Origin: Lachnospiraceae bacterium
GTDB taxonomy: Bacteria; Bacillota; Clostridia; Lachnospirales; Lachnospiraceae
Length of the DNA: 5,534 bases
Direction: 5' to 3'
NCBI GenBank assembly: GCA_024699395.1
Contig: JAILPU010000167.1
Span: forward strand, 1 to 5,534
Shown: positions 4,687 through 5,534 of the stretch, piece by piece
How the letters are laid out: each line of letters starts with the position of its first letter
How positions within the stretch are numbered: the first letter of the stretch is position 1
Notes under the pieces: model-generated
Database searches by the model: none
What the model was told of the DNA's origin: nothing
The model's input: only the letters and a program-made list of their open reading frames with translations
Made by a program: the position numbers and the translations under genes

Positions 4687-5534
4687 ATGAGAGACGATTT
4701 TAAGAAGTTCTGTGATGATGTAGCTGAGTATTTAAGAAATGCTTATGTTGAGGCAACCGTATCTTTAACTGAGGTTATAAAGAATAACGGTTTGGTCTTA
4801 ACCGGTGTTAATGTAAAGTTTCCGGAAACGAATGCAGCTCCTACATTTTACCTCGACAAGTTTTTTGATGAAGGAAAGACTACCAGTGAGGTGGTTGAGT
4901 TCATAAAAAGACAGGTATCGAAACCTCGTCCAAACATTGAGATATCCTTTATCAGTGATTGGTCGTTGGTTAAAAACAAGATACGAGGAAGTCTTCTTAA
5001 CGCCGAGCTTAACAAAGTAAAGGAACAAAGATGGCCTTACAGACGCATTTCCGGAGATCTTAATCTTTTCTATAAGATTGTTATGGAAGTTGACGATGAT
5101 GGTGAGGGATCAATTCAGGTTTCAAATGAATTGATGAAAATATGGAATGTATCGGAGAAAGACCTGTTCGATGCTTTTTGTGAAAACGACACCTTCATAG
5201 GTTTTGAGAGCATTCTTGAAATTCTTGGGGAAATGATGGGCGGATTAAATCCTTTTGGAGAAGAAGAGCCCCCTTTGTACGTTCTTACAAATAAAACTAA
5301 GTGTTTTGGGGCATCGGTTATCGCAAACCCTGCAGCGATGCATGAAATGAAAGAAGAAATCATGAAAAAGTGCGGTGATGAAGAGTTCTATGTTATCCCT
5401 TCATCTGTGCATGAGCTTCTCTTAATACCGAAAAAGGATTTTGCTTCATGCGAAGGTATTACTTCGATGATCAAGGAAATAAACGCTACCCAGTTAGCAG
5501 CTGAGGAGGTTTTGTCAGACCATCCGTATATCTA
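4687..5534 (+). CDS. DUF5688-type protein, N-terminal 282 residues (cut by the window edge)
   Basis: The frame stays open from ATG 4687 to the right edge, 282 codons plus two bases. GGAG (4677-4680) lies 6 nt before the start, and the gene starts 100 nt after ssb with no terminator between, so the two are probably co-transcribed. I recognise the layout of DUF5688, a family frequent in Lachnospiraceae with no known activity. Its features here are an N-terminal VIKNNGLVLTGV (30-41); an ISPT-like APTFYLDKFFDEG (51-63); WPYRRISGDLNLFYKIVM (116-133); an IQVSNELMKIW strand-helix (143-153); and LYVLTNKTKCFGASVI (197-212). The family's most characteristic block is FYVIPSSVHELLLIPKK (234-250), with EEVLSDHPYI (273-282) at the cut end. 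Full-length members are about 300 aa or somewhat longer, so only a short tail is missing. There is no signal peptide or membrane segment, so it should be cytoplasmic. The family call is from memory. Confidence 0.85.
   Translation, partial: MRDDFKKFCDDVAEYLRNAYVEATVSLTEVIKNNGLVLTGVNVKFPETNAAPTFYLDKFFDEGKTTSEVVEFIKRQVSKPRPNIEISFISDWSLVKNKIRGSLLNAELNKVKEQRWPYRRISGDLNLFYKIVMEVDDDGEGSIQVSNELMKIWNVSEKDLFDAFCENDTFIGFESILEILGEMMGGLNPFGEEEPPLYVLTNKTKCFGASVIANPAAMHEMKEEIMKKCGDEEFYVIPSSVHELLLIPKKDFASCEGITSMIKEINATQLAAEEVLSDHPYI

Noticed and set aside
1..5534. CRISPR arrays, tRNA/rRNA genes, insertion-sequence ends, replication-origin iterons
   Set aside because: I looked for regular long repeats, clover-leaf arms, transposase motifs and terminal inverted repeats and saw none.

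Overview
The window looks like DNA from a low- to moderate-GC Firmicute of the Lachnospiraceae (Butyrivibrio/Roseburia type). The pointers are strong purine-rich Shine-Dalgarno sites, a clostridial SSB tail (…GIDEELPF), a lipoprotein with the IDxDxIPEL motif common in these bacteria, and a DUF5688-type protein. All convincing genes are on the + strand. The dnaX here is not followed by ybaB-recR as in the usual chromosomal locus, and it is shorter than chromosomal Firmicute DnaX. With a nearby ssb, this suggests the replication region of a large plasmid, integrative element or secondary replicon. That is an inference from context, because no replication initiator, relaxase or integrase is visible.

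Layout. Positions 3-155 are the tail of an upstream gene overlapping the start of dnaX. Positions 142-1569 are a short DnaX clamp-loader ATPase with intact Walker, zinc, SRC and sensor-2 motifs, an acidic linker and only a short C-terminal peptide. An exact E. coli-type A AAA AAG slippery heptamer lies in phase near its end. An 85-codon gene of unknown function (1600-1857) follows in the same operon, which closes with a clear intrinsic terminator at 1982-2011. A 394-nt gap (1858-2251) holds two sets of short repeats and an extended -10 promoter.

The promoter serves a two-gene unit: a secreted lipoprotein (2252-3142) and a 223-aa cytoplasmic protein (3199-3870). The second half of that protein reads like a divergent C-terminal domain of FtsZ without the GTPase domain.

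From about 3960 a second transcription unit begins. It has a good sigma-A promoter, a leader of about 160 nt with an intrinsic terminator (a possible attenuator), then ssb (4155-4586). Next comes an intergenic array of tightly packed, partly mutually exclusive hairpins (4608-4673), and then a DUF5688-type gene starting at 4687 and cut by the window edge. DnaX and SSB would act together at a replication fork. The roles of the 85-aa, 223-aa and DUF5688 proteins cannot be read from the sequence.
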